Source: Stenotrophomonas beteli (lineage in GTDB: Bacteria > Pseudomonadota > Gammaproteobacteria > Xanthomonadales > Xanthomonadaceae). From it: a stretch of 44,829 nucleotides of DNA. The notes under the pieces are model-generated. The model was not told the origin of the DNA and did not search any database. It worked only from the letters and a program-made list of their open reading frames with translations. Each line of letters starts with the position of its first letter. Within the stretch, counting starts at the first letter, position 1. The stretch lies in contig NZ_LLXV01000031.1 in the NCBI RefSeq assembly GCF_001431665.1, positions 1 through 44,829 on the forward strand, given 5' to 3'. A program made the position numbers and the translations under genes. Positions 32,689-40,416 of this stretch are shown piece by piece.

Positions 32689-33312
32689 TTACTTCGCTCC
32701 TGCACAACGGATGGAGGCAAGGCTTCCCGGATCGCCGGAAATGCGCGTCAACAGGGCCTTGCTGTCACTGGTCAGCGCGCAGGCATGCACGCCGATGGTG
32801 ACACCGTCCTGGGGGAGGGTCTTGCCCTTGGTATCGAAGGCCAGCCGCCAGCGATTCTCGGCCGGGGCGCGGAACAGGGCGACCACGCCGAGCACTGCAC
32901 TTCCTTCACTCAGTTGCTCGGACAATTCCTGCCGGGCACCGGGGGTGAGTACCACTTCGTTGACCGACAACAGGTCCGCACCGAGCGCAGCCTGCTCGCC
33001 GGCCTGGTCCAGGAAGGCATTGAAGGGGGCCTGCTCGAAGCGTTGCAGGCTGCGAAGGTGGTAGATCTTGACCACCGCCGCGGTGGCCCGCTTGTCATTG
33101 CCGGCGTTGAGGTTGCTGCCGGCATACAGGCGCAGCGGAACCGTCGGTGGTGCCTCGGGCTTCTCCTCGCGGATGCCGACCGCCTGCAGGGTCTTGTCCA
33201 TCGCTTTACCCAGCTTGCTGTCGCTGGCGCATCCGGCCAGTGAGCTGGTGATGATCAGGGAGAAAATCGTGACGGATATCACGCGGTGGAATGGGAAAAG
33301 TTGCGCATTCAT
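32689..33312 (-). CDS. tssJ: T6SS outer-membrane lipoprotein TssJ
   Basis: 207 residues with lipobox SLAGC (C28, Ala at +2, compatible with the outer membrane). After a linker the transthyretin-like domain is visible: PLRLYAGSNLNAGNDKRATAAVVKIYHLRSLQRFEQAPF, the loop AALGADLLSVNEVVLTPGARQE, and LGVVALFRAPAENRWRLAF (three separate strand groups). TssJ anchors TssM at the outer membrane. It is the first gene of the minus arm, divergent from the TPR lipoprotein across 239 bases of relatively AT-rich sequence that must hold promoters for both arms; I could not fix individual elements. Confidence 0.93.
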   Translation of the reverse strand: MNAQLFPFHRVISVTIFSLIITSSLAGCASDSKLGKAMDKTLQAVGIREEKPEAPPTVPLRLYAGSNLNAGNDKRATAAVVKIYHLRSLQRFEQAPFNAFLDQAGEQAALGADLLSVNEVVLTPGARQELSEQLSEGSAVLGVVALFRAPAENRWRLAFDTKGKTLPQDGVTIGVHACALTSDSKALLTRISGDPGSLASIRCAGAK

Positions 33313-33551
33313 GTGCAGTCGGCGGGCTCGGAGTGCGGGGGTGAAAGGTGCGCGTATAACGGTGTCTGCTCGCGGATATCACATTGGGATGTGAAGGGTG
33401 TGTCTATCAAATTCGCCATATTCTTGACGAAATTCACTATACCGACGCGTATTCGCGAATGTACACTGCCGCCGACAGGGGCAGGAATCCCGTACGTTGT
33501 ATCGGCGGAGATTCGGCTCCCTTTAGGAACTAATTTCGACGAGGGATCACT

Positions 33552-34175
33552 ATGGAAGTGAAGGCAATGGGGAAGGCTGTGTACCGGCCGATGTTCGCGC
33601 TGATGATGTTGTCGGGCCTGGCGGCCTGCTCATCGGCACCGAAGAAGGCCGAGGTCGTGCCGTTCGAAACCACGCTGAGCAATGCGGAGGCGCAGGTCAC
33701 CGCCGGCGGCGCCGATGCCGCGATCAGTGCGTTCGAGCTGGCCGCCAAGGCCGACCCGACGCGCAAGGAGCCGTGGGTGCGCATCGCACAGCTGCAGTTC
33801 GACCAGGGCCAGTACGCCCGTGCGATCGTTGCCGCGGAAGAAGTGCTCCAGCGCGATCCCAACGATCTGGTGGCCGATGGTGTGATCACCGTCGCCGGCT
33901 TCCGTGTCGCCAACCAGTCGCTGACCCGCCTGCAGGGCCGTGGCGCACTGGCGTCGGACACCGCACGCAAGGAAGCGCAGACCCTGGCCACCACCCTGCG
34001 CAACACCATGGGTGACGCCATTCTCGATCCGACGCCCAAGCCCAAGCCGCGCGCCCGTACCCGCGCCGGTCGTGCCGTCGCTCCGGCCGCCGCCGCCCAG
34101 CCCGCCGCGACGCAGCCGGCCAAGCCTGCCGCCCGCTCGAACACCTCCGATCCGTTCCAGAACATCGGCAACTGA
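33552..34175 (+). CDS. T6SS-associated TPR lipoprotein with Ala/Pro-rich end
   Basis: 207 residues from the ATG at 33552, preceded by GAGGG at 7 bases; an in-frame ATG at 33567 is an alternative. The lipobox GLAAC gives C26. Residues 40-110 look like two TPR helices pairs (NAEAQVTAGGADAAISAFELAAK, PWVRIAQLQFDQGQYARAIVAAEEVLQRDP). The last 45 residues are PKPKPRARTRAGRA followed by Ala/Pro repeats, basic and disordered, possibly wall-binding. It is first in the plus arm, 30 bases before tssB, so it is expressed with the sheath. It is not one of the 13 core Tss proteins, and I do not know its exact job. Confidence 0.8.
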   Translation: MEVKAMGKAVYRPMFALMMLSGLAACSSAPKKAEVVPFETTLSNAEAQVTAGGADAAISAFELAAKADPTRKEPWVRIAQLQFDQGQYARAIVAAEEVLQRDPNDLVADGVITVAGFRVANQSLTRLQGRGALASDTARKEAQTLATTLRNTMGDAILDPTPKPKPRARTRAGRAVAPAAAAQPAATQPAKPAARSNTSDPFQNIGN

Positions 34176-34205
34176 TCCGGAACCGGCCCCAGTCAGGAGA
34201 CACTC

Positions 34206-34706
34206 ATGGCCAAGAAGGAAAGCATCCAGAAGCGGCTGCAGAAGATCCGCCCGCCGCGCGTCCAGCTCACCTACGACGTTGAGAAGGGCGACGCGATCGA
34301 GCAGAAGGAACTGCCGTTCGTGGTCGGCGTGATGGGCGATTTCAGTGGCAACCCGGAGCAGCCGCTGCCGAAGGTCAAGGATCGCAAGTTCGTCAACGTC
34401 GATCTGGACAACTTCGATGAGGTGATGGAAGGCATTGCGCCGCGCGCGGTGTACCGCGTGCCGAACAAGATCAGTGACGACGGCGGCGAATTCGGCGTCG
34501 AGCTGAAGTTCAACTCCATCGAGGACTTCCGCCCGGAGGCGGTGGTGCAGCAGATCGAGCCGCTGCGTCGCCTGCTCGAGTCGCGCACCAAGCTGGCCGA
34601 CCTGCGCAACAAGCTGGCCGGCAACGAAAAGCTGGAAGACCTGCTGACCGATGTGCTCAACAACACCGAGCAGCTGAAGAAGCTCGGCGTGACCAAGGAG
34701 GACTGA
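34206..34706 (+). CDS. tssB: T6SS sheath small subunit TssB (VipA)
   Basis: 166 residues. It follows the TssB pattern: ESIQKRLQKIRPPRVQLTYDVE, PFVVGVMGDFSGNPEQPLPKVKDRKFV, NFDEVMEGIAPR and the helical end LESRTKLADLRNKLAGNEKLEDLLTDVL (separate elements). It pairs with TssC to form the contractile tube sheath in the cytoplasm. It has a good GGAGA site (34196-34200) and is 3 bases from tssC. Confidence 0.97.
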   Translation: MAKKESIQKRLQKIRPPRVQLTYDVEKGDAIEQKELPFVVGVMGDFSGNPEQPLPKVKDRKFVNVDLDNFDEVMEGIAPRAVYRVPNKISDDGGEFGVELKFNSIEDFRPEAVVQQIEPLRRLLESRTKLADLRNKLAGNEKLEDLLTDVLNNTEQLKKLGVTKED

Positions 34707-34709
34707 CCG

Positions 34710-36200
34710 ATGTCAGCCGATGCCAGCCAACTGGCCACCCAGGCCGCCGTTGCCGAAGAGGTGGGCCTGCTCGACCAGATCGTCGAGAAGAGCAAGGTCG
34801 CCAAGTCGCAGACCGAACATGACCGCGCCAAGGACATCATCGCCGCGCTGGCGAAGGAAGTCCTGGACGGCACCGTGGTGGTCTCCGACAACCTCAACCT
34901 CACCCTGGATGCCCGCATCGCCGAGATCGACCGGATCATCTCCGAGCAGCTCAGCGCGGTCATGCACGCCGAAGCGTTCCAGAAGCTGGAAGGCAGCTGG
35001 CGCGGGTTGCACTACCTGTGCCAGCAGACTTCCACCGGCCCGAACATGAAGATCAAGGTCTTCAATTCGCCGCAGAAGGACCTGGTGAAGGATTTCAAGT
35101 CGGCCATCGACTTCGACCAGAGCGCGCTGTTCAAGAAGGTCTACGAGGAAGAGTTCGGCACCTTCGGTGGTGCGCCGTTCGGTGCGTTGATCGGTGACTA
35201 CTTCCTGGGCCGCCAGCCGGAGGACATGTACTTCATCGAGCAGATGTCGCACGTGGCCGCCGCGGCGCACGCGCCGTTCATCTCCGCTGCCAGCGAAGGC
35301 ATGTTCGGCCTGGAGACCTTCACCGACCTGGGCAAGCCGCGCGACCTGGCCAAGGTGTTCGACACCGTCGAATATGCCAAGTGGAAGTCCTTCCGCGAGA
35401 GCGAGGACAGCCGCTACGTGGGCCTGACCATGCCGCGCTTCCTCGGGCGCCTGCCGTACAACCCGAAAGACGGCACCACCGTCGAGGGCTTCAACTTCGT
35501 CGAAGAGATCGAAGCGGCCGACCACAGCAAGTTCCTGTGGTGCAACACCGCCTACGCCATGGGTGCGCGCCTGACCCAGGCGTTCGAGAGCTTCGGCTGG
35601 TGTGCCGCCATCCGTGGCGTGGAAGGCGGTGGCCTGGTCGAGGATCTGCCCACCCACACCTTCCGTACCGACGATGGTGAGGTGGCGCTGAAATGCCCGA
35701 CCGAGGTGGCGATCACCGACCGTCGTGAAAAGGAACTCAGTGACCTCGGCTTCATGCCGCTGGTGCACTGCAAGAACACCGACTACGCCGCGTTCTTCGG
35801 CGCACAGTCGGCACAGAAGCCGAAGAAGTACAACACCGATTCGGCCAATGCCAACGCGATCCTGTCTGCGCAGCTGCAGTACATCTTCGCGGTCTCGCGC
35901 ATCGCCCATTACCTCAAGGCGATGATGCGCGAGAAAATCGGCAGCTTCGCTTCGGCGGGCAACGTCGAGGAATTCCTGAACCGTTGGATCGCCCAGTACG
36001 TGCTGCTGGACGACAACGCGTCGCAGGAAGCCAAGGCGCAGTTCCCGTTGCGCGAAGCATCTGTGCAGGTTTCGGAGGTGCCGGGCAAGCCTGGCGTCTA
36101 CCGCGCGGTGGCCTTCATCAGGCCGCATTTCCAGCTCGATGAGCTGTCTGTTTCGTTGCGTCTGGTCGCCGAACTGCCGGCGTCCGCGAAAAAGTCGTAA
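34710..36200 (+). CDS. tssC: T6SS sheath large subunit TssC (VipB)
   Basis: 496 residues, standard length. The family pattern is complete: SAVMHAEAFQKLEGSWRGLHYL, VKDFKSAIDFDQSALFKKVYEEEFGTFGG, YFLGRQPEDMYFIEQMSHVAAAAHAPF, LTMPRFLGRLPYNPKDGTTVEGF, FLWCNTAYAMGARLTQAFE and a C-terminal KAQFPLREASVQVSEVPGKPGVYRAVAFIRPHFQL (listed as separate blocks). The late FQLDELSVSLRLVAELP is the usual TssC end. It forms the sheath with TssB, is recycled by ClpV, and lies in tight operon with tssB. Confidence 0.98.
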   Translation: MSADASQLATQAAVAEEVGLLDQIVEKSKVAKSQTEHDRAKDIIAALAKEVLDGTVVVSDNLNLTLDARIAEIDRIISEQLSAVMHAEAFQKLEGSWRGLHYLCQQTSTGPNMKIKVFNSPQKDLVKDFKSAIDFDQSALFKKVYEEEFGTFGGAPFGALIGDYFLGRQPEDMYFIEQMSHVAAAAHAPFISAASEGMFGLETFTDLGKPRDLAKVFDTVEYAKWKSFRESEDSRYVGLTMPRFLGRLPYNPKDGTTVEGFNFVEEIEAADHSKFLWCNTAYAMGARLTQAFESFGWCAAIRGVEGGGLVEDLPTHTFRTDDGEVALKCPTEVAITDRREKELSDLGFMPLVHCKNTDYAAFFGAQSAQKPKKYNTDSANANAILSAQLQYIFAVSRIAHYLKAMMREKIGSFASAGNVEEFLNRWIAQYVLLDDNASQEAKAQFPLREASVQVSEVPGKPGVYRAVAFIRPHFQLDELSVSLRLVAELPASAKKS

Positions 36201-36216
36201 CGGTTTGCTGTAACTG

Positions 36217-36304
36217 AAGCGTCCAGGGGAGTCCGCTCCCCGGATTGCAGTGACGCTTATTTCAAGAGGGCGTAGCCCCCCTTAACCGCCAGGCCCGCGC
36301 CTGG
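36217..36304 (+). promoter_or_regulatory. Hairpin-rich leader between tssC and hcp
   Basis: A double-stem structure (AAGCGTC 36217-36223 with GACGCTT 36252-36258, enclosing GGGGAG/CTCCCC around TCCG) is followed by a second hairpin (CCAGGC-CCGC-GCCTGG, 36289-36304). After it comes a strong ribosome site, AGGAGA (36335-36340), for hcp. The structures may partly end tssBC transcription or protect a processed hcp mRNA, allowing hcp to be made in excess. Function is inferred. Confidence 0.6.
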
Positions 36305-36346
36305 CACATCAAATCTCACGGAAGAACGGAATTTAGGAGACCAGAT

Positions 36347-36844
36347 ATGCAGCACGCTTTCCTCTCGATTGACACCATCAAGGGCGAGTCGCACGACGAC
36401 AAGCACAAGGACTGGATCGAAATCCAGTCGTTCTCGCAGGACCTGTTGCAGCCGCGTTCGGCCACCGCGTCGACCTCCGGCGGCACCACCGCTGCCCGCG
36501 TGAACCTGTCCCCGATCGAAATCACCAAGTCGATCGACCTCGCCTCCACGGCCCTGAACCAGGCCGCCTCCAACGGCACCACCTTCCCCAAGGCGCAGAT
36601 CCAGTTCATGCGCGCCGACAAGGACGGCAACGCGATCAATTACTACACGGTCGAGCTGCTGAACGTGCTGGTCCACCGCGTCACCACGACGGTGGACAAG
36701 GAAGGCATGCCGCAGGAAGTTGTTCAGCTGAGCTTCGGCGCCATCAAGTGGACTTACCAGCAGCAGAAGCCGGAAGGCGGCGTTGGTGGCAAGACCGTGG
36801 CGCAGTGGAGCGCAACCAAGAACATCCCGAACTACACCGTGTGA
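36347..36844 (+). CDS. hcp: T6SS inner-tube protein Hcp (TssD)
   Basis: 165 residues, normal for Hcp. It begins AFLSIDTIKGESHDDKHKDWIEIQSFSQ, the classic Hcp start, and continues with ATASTSGGTTAARVNLSPIEITKSIDLAS, FPKAQIQFMRADKDGNAINYYTVELLNVLV and a C-terminal VQLSFGAIKWTYQQQKPEGGVGG (separate elements). It forms hexameric rings stacked inside the sheath and is released with effectors. It carries no extension, so it is not an evolved Hcp. Hairpins flank the gene on both sides. Confidence 0.98.
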   Translation: MQHAFLSIDTIKGESHDDKHKDWIEIQSFSQDLLQPRSATASTSGGTTAARVNLSPIEITKSIDLASTALNQAASNGTTFPKAQIQFMRADKDGNAINYYTVELLNVLVHRVTTTVDKEGMPQEVVQLSFGAIKWTYQQQKPEGGVGGKTVAQWSATKNIPNYTV

Positions 36845-36854
36845 TGTTGTGTCG

Positions 36855-36883
36855 CTGCGATGGCGCCTAGTGCGCCATCGCAG
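36855..36883 (+). terminator. Strong hairpin after hcp
   Basis: CTGCGATGGCGC (36855-36866) and its exact complement GCGCCATCGCAG (36872-36883) form a 12-bp stem with loop CTAGT, 10 bases after the hcp stop. There is no long U run, so it is more likely an attenuator or 3' end protector limiting read-through into tssE than a complete stop. Confidence 0.72.
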
Positions 36884-36971
36884 TCTGATCGCCGGGTGGG
36901 GCCAGGATCGGCCTCGCCTTTGCTGCACCGTTGCCGCCCGCACGGATGCCGAACCTGAGTGGATTATCCTG

Positions 36972-37460
36972 ATGAAGGGACTCGAACCCAGCCTGCTGGA
37001 AAAACTGTTCGACGACGCCCCCAAGCAACCGGGCGCCGGGCCGGTCTTCAAGTCCGTCTCGCTTGAGCAGTACAAGGAGTCCATTGCCCGCGACCTGGAA
37101 GGGCTGCTGAATTCGCGCGCCGCATTCCAGGAAGGCGACATGAAGGAATTTCCCAACTGCCGGCAATCGCTGCTGACCTACGGGCTGGCCGATTTCTCCG
37201 CGATGAGCCTGGCCAACGCCTACGACCGGGCGGCCATCTGCCGTTCGCTGGAGCAGGCCGTGGCGCGCCACGAGCGCCGCCTGCGCAACGTCAACGTGCA
37301 TCTTGATGCCGGCAACCAGTTCGCCGGCGGCCTGCATTTCACCATCCACGCACTGCTCGACCTGGAGCCGGCGCGCGAGCCCGTCAGTTTCGATGCGATG
37401 CTGCAGCCGTCGACCCTGCAGTACCAGGTCACCCGCGCACGCCGCACGCAGGCTGCCTGA
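36972..37460 (+). CDS. tssE: T6SS baseplate protein TssE (gp25-like)
   Basis: 162 residues from the ATG at 36972 (MKGLEPSLLEKLFDDAPK). The gp25-like core shows YKESIARDLEGLLNSR, CRQSLLTYGLADFSAMS, the basic RHERRLRNVNVHLD and LHFTIHALLDLEPAREPVSFDAMLQPSTLQYQV (separate blocks). TssE starts sheath assembly on the baseplate. The stop overlaps the tssF start (TGATG). Confidence 0.95.
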   Translation: MKGLEPSLLEKLFDDAPKQPGAGPVFKSVSLEQYKESIARDLEGLLNSRAAFQEGDMKEFPNCRQSLLTYGLADFSAMSLANAYDRAAICRSLEQAVARHERRLRNVNVHLDAGNQFAGGLHFTIHALLDLEPAREPVSFDAMLQPSTLQYQVTRARRTQAA

Positions 37461-39295
37461 TGCAGGACCTGCTGCCCTATTACGAACGTGAACTGGCCTA
37501 TCTCCGTCGCTACGGACGCGAGTTCGCCGAGCGCTACCCGAAGATCGCCGGGCGCCTGCAACTGTCTGCCGAAGGCAGCCAGGACCCGCATGTCGAGCGC
37601 CTGATCGAGGCATTCGCGCTGCTCAGTGCGCGTGTGTCCAAGCGCATCGAGGATGACTATCCCGAGTTCACCGACGCGCTGCTGGACGTGCTGTATCCGC
37701 ACTACCTGCGTCCGTTTCCGTCCTGCTCGATCGCCCATTTCGACATGGAAGGCGTGGCCTCCAAGCTGAGCGCGCCGGTGCGCGTGCCGCGCGGCACCGC
37801 GCTGCAGAGTCGCCCGGTACGGGGTGTCCCCTGCGATTTCCGCACCGCCTACGACGTGGTGCTGGCGCCGGTCGGCGTGCAGCAGGTGGTGTATCGCAGC
37901 GTGGCTGATGCGCCGATGGCCACCACGCTGCCCGCCGGCAGCGGCGGCCAGATCTCGATGGGCTTCCAGCTGCTGTCCGACCAGCTCGGCTTCCACCAGC
38001 TGGGCACCGATCGTCTGCGGTTGTTCCTCGACGGTGAGCCGTCGGTGCGCGCCGCGCTGCGCGATGCGCTGATGCTGGGGGTCAAGGCGGCCTATGTGGA
38101 GTCCGATGGCGACGGCCGTTGGCGCCGCTTGGACAGCGTGCCGCTGAGCCCGGTCGGCTTTGCCGACGATGAAGCCCTGATCGACTTCCCGGCGCGCTCG
38201 CATCCGGCCTACCGGCTGCTGACCGAACTGTTCGCGTATCCGGAAAAGTTCGGTTTCGTCGACCTGCATCTGCCGGCCCTGACCGCCAGTGCCAGCCGCC
38301 GCTTCACCCTGCATCTGGTGCTGCAGGCACAGGGCCAGGATCGTGACAACACGATGGTGCTGGAAGAGCTGGGGCCGCACAATCTGCGCCTGGGCTGTAC
38401 CCCCATCGTCAACCTGTTCCAGACCAGCGGCGAGCCGATCCGGGTCACCCATCGCACGGTGAACTATCCGGTGCTGGCAGACGCGCGCCGCGCCTTCGCC
38501 TACGAGGTGCATTCGATCGATTCGGTGCACCGCATCCGGCAGACACCGCAGGGCGAACTGATCCAGGCCTTCCGTCCGTTCTATTCGCTGCATCATGGCG
38601 AGGATCCCGAGCGCACCGGCCAGTACTGGGTAGCGCGCCGCGATGAGGACATCGCCCGGCAGAGTCCGGGCTTCGAGACCGAGATCAGCTTCGTCGACCT
38701 CTCGTTCAACCCGGTGCTGCCGCAGACCGACACGGTCAGCCTGGAGCTGACCTGCAGCAACCGCGACCTGCCCAACCAGCTCGCCTTCGGCGTCGCCGGT
38801 GGCGACCTCAACATCGAAGGTGGCAGCCCGGCCAGGGCGATCAGCCTGCTGCGCAAGCCGAGCAAGCCGCTGCGGTTCCGTCATGGTCGCAACGCGCAAT
38901 GGCGCCTGATCTCGCACCTGTCGTTGAACCAGCTGTCACTGACCGCCAGTGGCCTGCCGGCGTTGAAGGAGATGCTGCGCCTATACGACCTGTCCGGTAG
39001 CACCGTATCGGCGCGGCAGATCGACGGCATCCTTGAACTGCAGCAGACCCCGGTGACGACCTGGATGCATGGCCGTCAGTTCGCCTCGGTGGTGCGTGGC
39101 CTGGAAATCCGCCTGACTCTCAATGAAGCCCATTTCGTGGGCACCGGTGTGGCCGCGTTCGCCCAGGTGATGGACCACTTCTTTGCACTGTATGTGCATG
39201 CCAACAGCTTTACCCGACTGGTGCTGGTGTCCGGCGACAGCGGAGAGGAGATCGTCCGATGCCCAGCGCGCAGCGGCGAATCGATCCTGGCGTAG
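37460..39295 (+). CDS. tssF: T6SS baseplate protein TssF
   Basis: 611 residues. Family start LLPYYERELAYLRRYGREFAERYPKIAGRL, then ERLIEAFALLSARVSKRIEDDYPEFTDALLDVLYPHYLRPFPSCSIAHF, VPRGTALQSRPVRG and a C-terminal region with FATALL-like VTTWMHGRQFASVVRGLEIRLTLNE and MDHFFALYVHANSFTRLVL (separate blocks). It forms the wedge complex with TssG and TssE. It overlaps tssE by one base and tssG by 37 bases. Confidence 0.97.
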   Translation: MQDLLPYYERELAYLRRYGREFAERYPKIAGRLQLSAEGSQDPHVERLIEAFALLSARVSKRIEDDYPEFTDALLDVLYPHYLRPFPSCSIAHFDMEGVASKLSAPVRVPRGTALQSRPVRGVPCDFRTAYDVVLAPVGVQQVVYRSVADAPMATTLPAGSGGQISMGFQLLSDQLGFHQLGTDRLRLFLDGEPSVRAALRDALMLGVKAAYVESDGDGRWRRLDSVPLSPVGFADDEALIDFPARSHPAYRLLTELFAYPEKFGFVDLHLPALTASASRRFTLHLVLQAQGQDRDNTMVLEELGPHNLRLGCTPIVNLFQTSGEPIRVTHRTVNYPVLADARRAFAYEVHSIDSVHRIRQTPQGELIQAFRPFYSLHHGEDPERTGQYWVARRDEDIARQSPGFETEISFVDLSFNPVLPQTDTVSLELTCSNRDLPNQLAFGVAGGDLNIEGGSPARAISLLRKPSKPLRFRHGRNAQWRLISHLSLNQLSLTASGLPALKEMLRLYDLSGSTVSARQIDGILELQQTPVTTWMHGRQFASVVRGLEIRLTLNEAHFVGTGVAAFAQVMDHFFALYVHANSFTRLVLVSGDSGEEIVRCPARSGESILA

Positions 39296-40350
39296 CCCAG
39301 CAGCTGCTCACCGAACCGCACCGCTTCCAGTTCTTCCAGGCGGTGCGGTTGCTGGAGCAGGTGTTCCAACGGCAGGGCGTCAAGCCTGGGCAGGCGGTGC
39401 CGATGCGGGTGCGCTTCCGCAACTCGTTGTCGCTGGGTTTCCCTGCCACCGAATTGTCGGCCGACGGCGAGGTCTATTCCCTCAAGGGCGAACGCCTGGA
39501 GGGGCGCGAAGCCATCGAGCAGGCCCTGCATGGCGAGGAGCTGGCCGAAGTCCACCTGACCCCGCAGTTCATGGGCCTGCTGGGCACTGCCGGCGCGCTG
39601 CCGCTGCATTACACCGAGACCCTGCAGTTGCGCGAGTTGTACCAGCGCGACCGCACCGCCCGCGCGTTCCTGGATATCTTCTCCACCCGCGCGGTATCGC
39701 TGCACTACGCCGCCTGGAAGAAGCATCGCCTGGCCTTGCAGTACGAGCTGGATCGCCGCGAGCGCTTCCTGCCGCTGGTGCTGTCGCTGCTCGGCATGGG
39801 CATGAGCGAGCTGCGTGACCGCCTGCACGAAGGCGAGGGCGAGATCTTCGACCAGGCCGTGGCCTACTACGCGGGTGCGGTGCGGCAGCGCCCGGTATCG
39901 GCGATGCTGATGCAGCGGGTGCTGTCGGACTACTTCCAGGTGCCGCTGCACCTGGAGCAGTTCGTCGGCGCCTGGTACCGCGTGCCGGCGGGGCAGGCCA
40001 CCCGCCTGGGCCAGGCCAACGCCGTGCTGGGCGCCAGTGCGCTGGCCGGTGACCGGGTCTGGCAGCGCGACCTGCGCCTGCGCCTGCGCATCGGTCCGCT
40101 GCGCCGCGATCAGTTCGATGCATTCCTGCCCGGTGGCAGTGCCGCCGAGGCGCTCAGCAAATGGCTGTCGCTGCTGACCGGCGGCATCCTGGAATATGAA
40201 GTACGGCTGGTGCTGCGCGCCGAGGATGTGCAGGGCAGCGCACTCGGCGGTGGCGGTGGCGTCCGCCTTGGCTGGGACAGCTACCTCTGTACGCAGGCGC
40301 AGACCACTTCCCGTGAGGACACCACCTATGGCATCCACACGTTGCAATGA
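39259..40350 (+). CDS. tssG: T6SS baseplate protein TssG
   Basis: 363 residues starting inside the 3' end of tssF, a common arrangement. Marks are LLTEPHRFQFFQAVRLLEQVF, RVRFRNSLSLGFPATEL, VHLTPQFMGLLGTAGALPLHYTE, FLDIFSTRAVSLHYAAWKKHRL and PLHLEQFVGAWYRVP (separate blocks). It pairs with TssF in the wedge. A 66-base gap with AAGGAG precedes clpV. Confidence 0.97.
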   Translation: MPSAQRRIDPGVAQQLLTEPHRFQFFQAVRLLEQVFQRQGVKPGQAVPMRVRFRNSLSLGFPATELSADGEVYSLKGERLEGREAIEQALHGEELAEVHLTPQFMGLLGTAGALPLHYTETLQLRELYQRDRTARAFLDIFSTRAVSLHYAAWKKHRLALQYELDRRERFLPLVLSLLGMGMSELRDRLHEGEGEIFDQAVAYYAGAVRQRPVSAMLMQRVLSDYFQVPLHLEQFVGAWYRVPAGQATRLGQANAVLGASALAGDRVWQRDLRLRLRIGPLRRDQFDAFLPGGSAAEALSKWLSLLTGGILEYEVRLVLRAEDVQGSALGGGGGVRLGWDSYLCTQAQTTSREDTTYGIHTLQ

Positions 40351-40416
40351 CACAGCGCCGGTAGCGTCCGTGCCGCCGGCCCCCGAACGGTTCCAGCAAG
40401 GAGTGCGCGTTTCCGC

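Noticed and set aside
33313..33551. Sigma-54 or sigma-70 promoters for the two T6SS arms
   Set aside because: A TTGACG at 33424 has no -10 at correct spacing, and no GG-N10-GC sigma-54 element was found by eye.
36783..36971. Upstream extension of tssE
   Set aside because: It would overlap the end of hcp and the strong hairpin at 36855-36883, and the residues are basic and unlike TssE; the start at 36972 gives the normal length.
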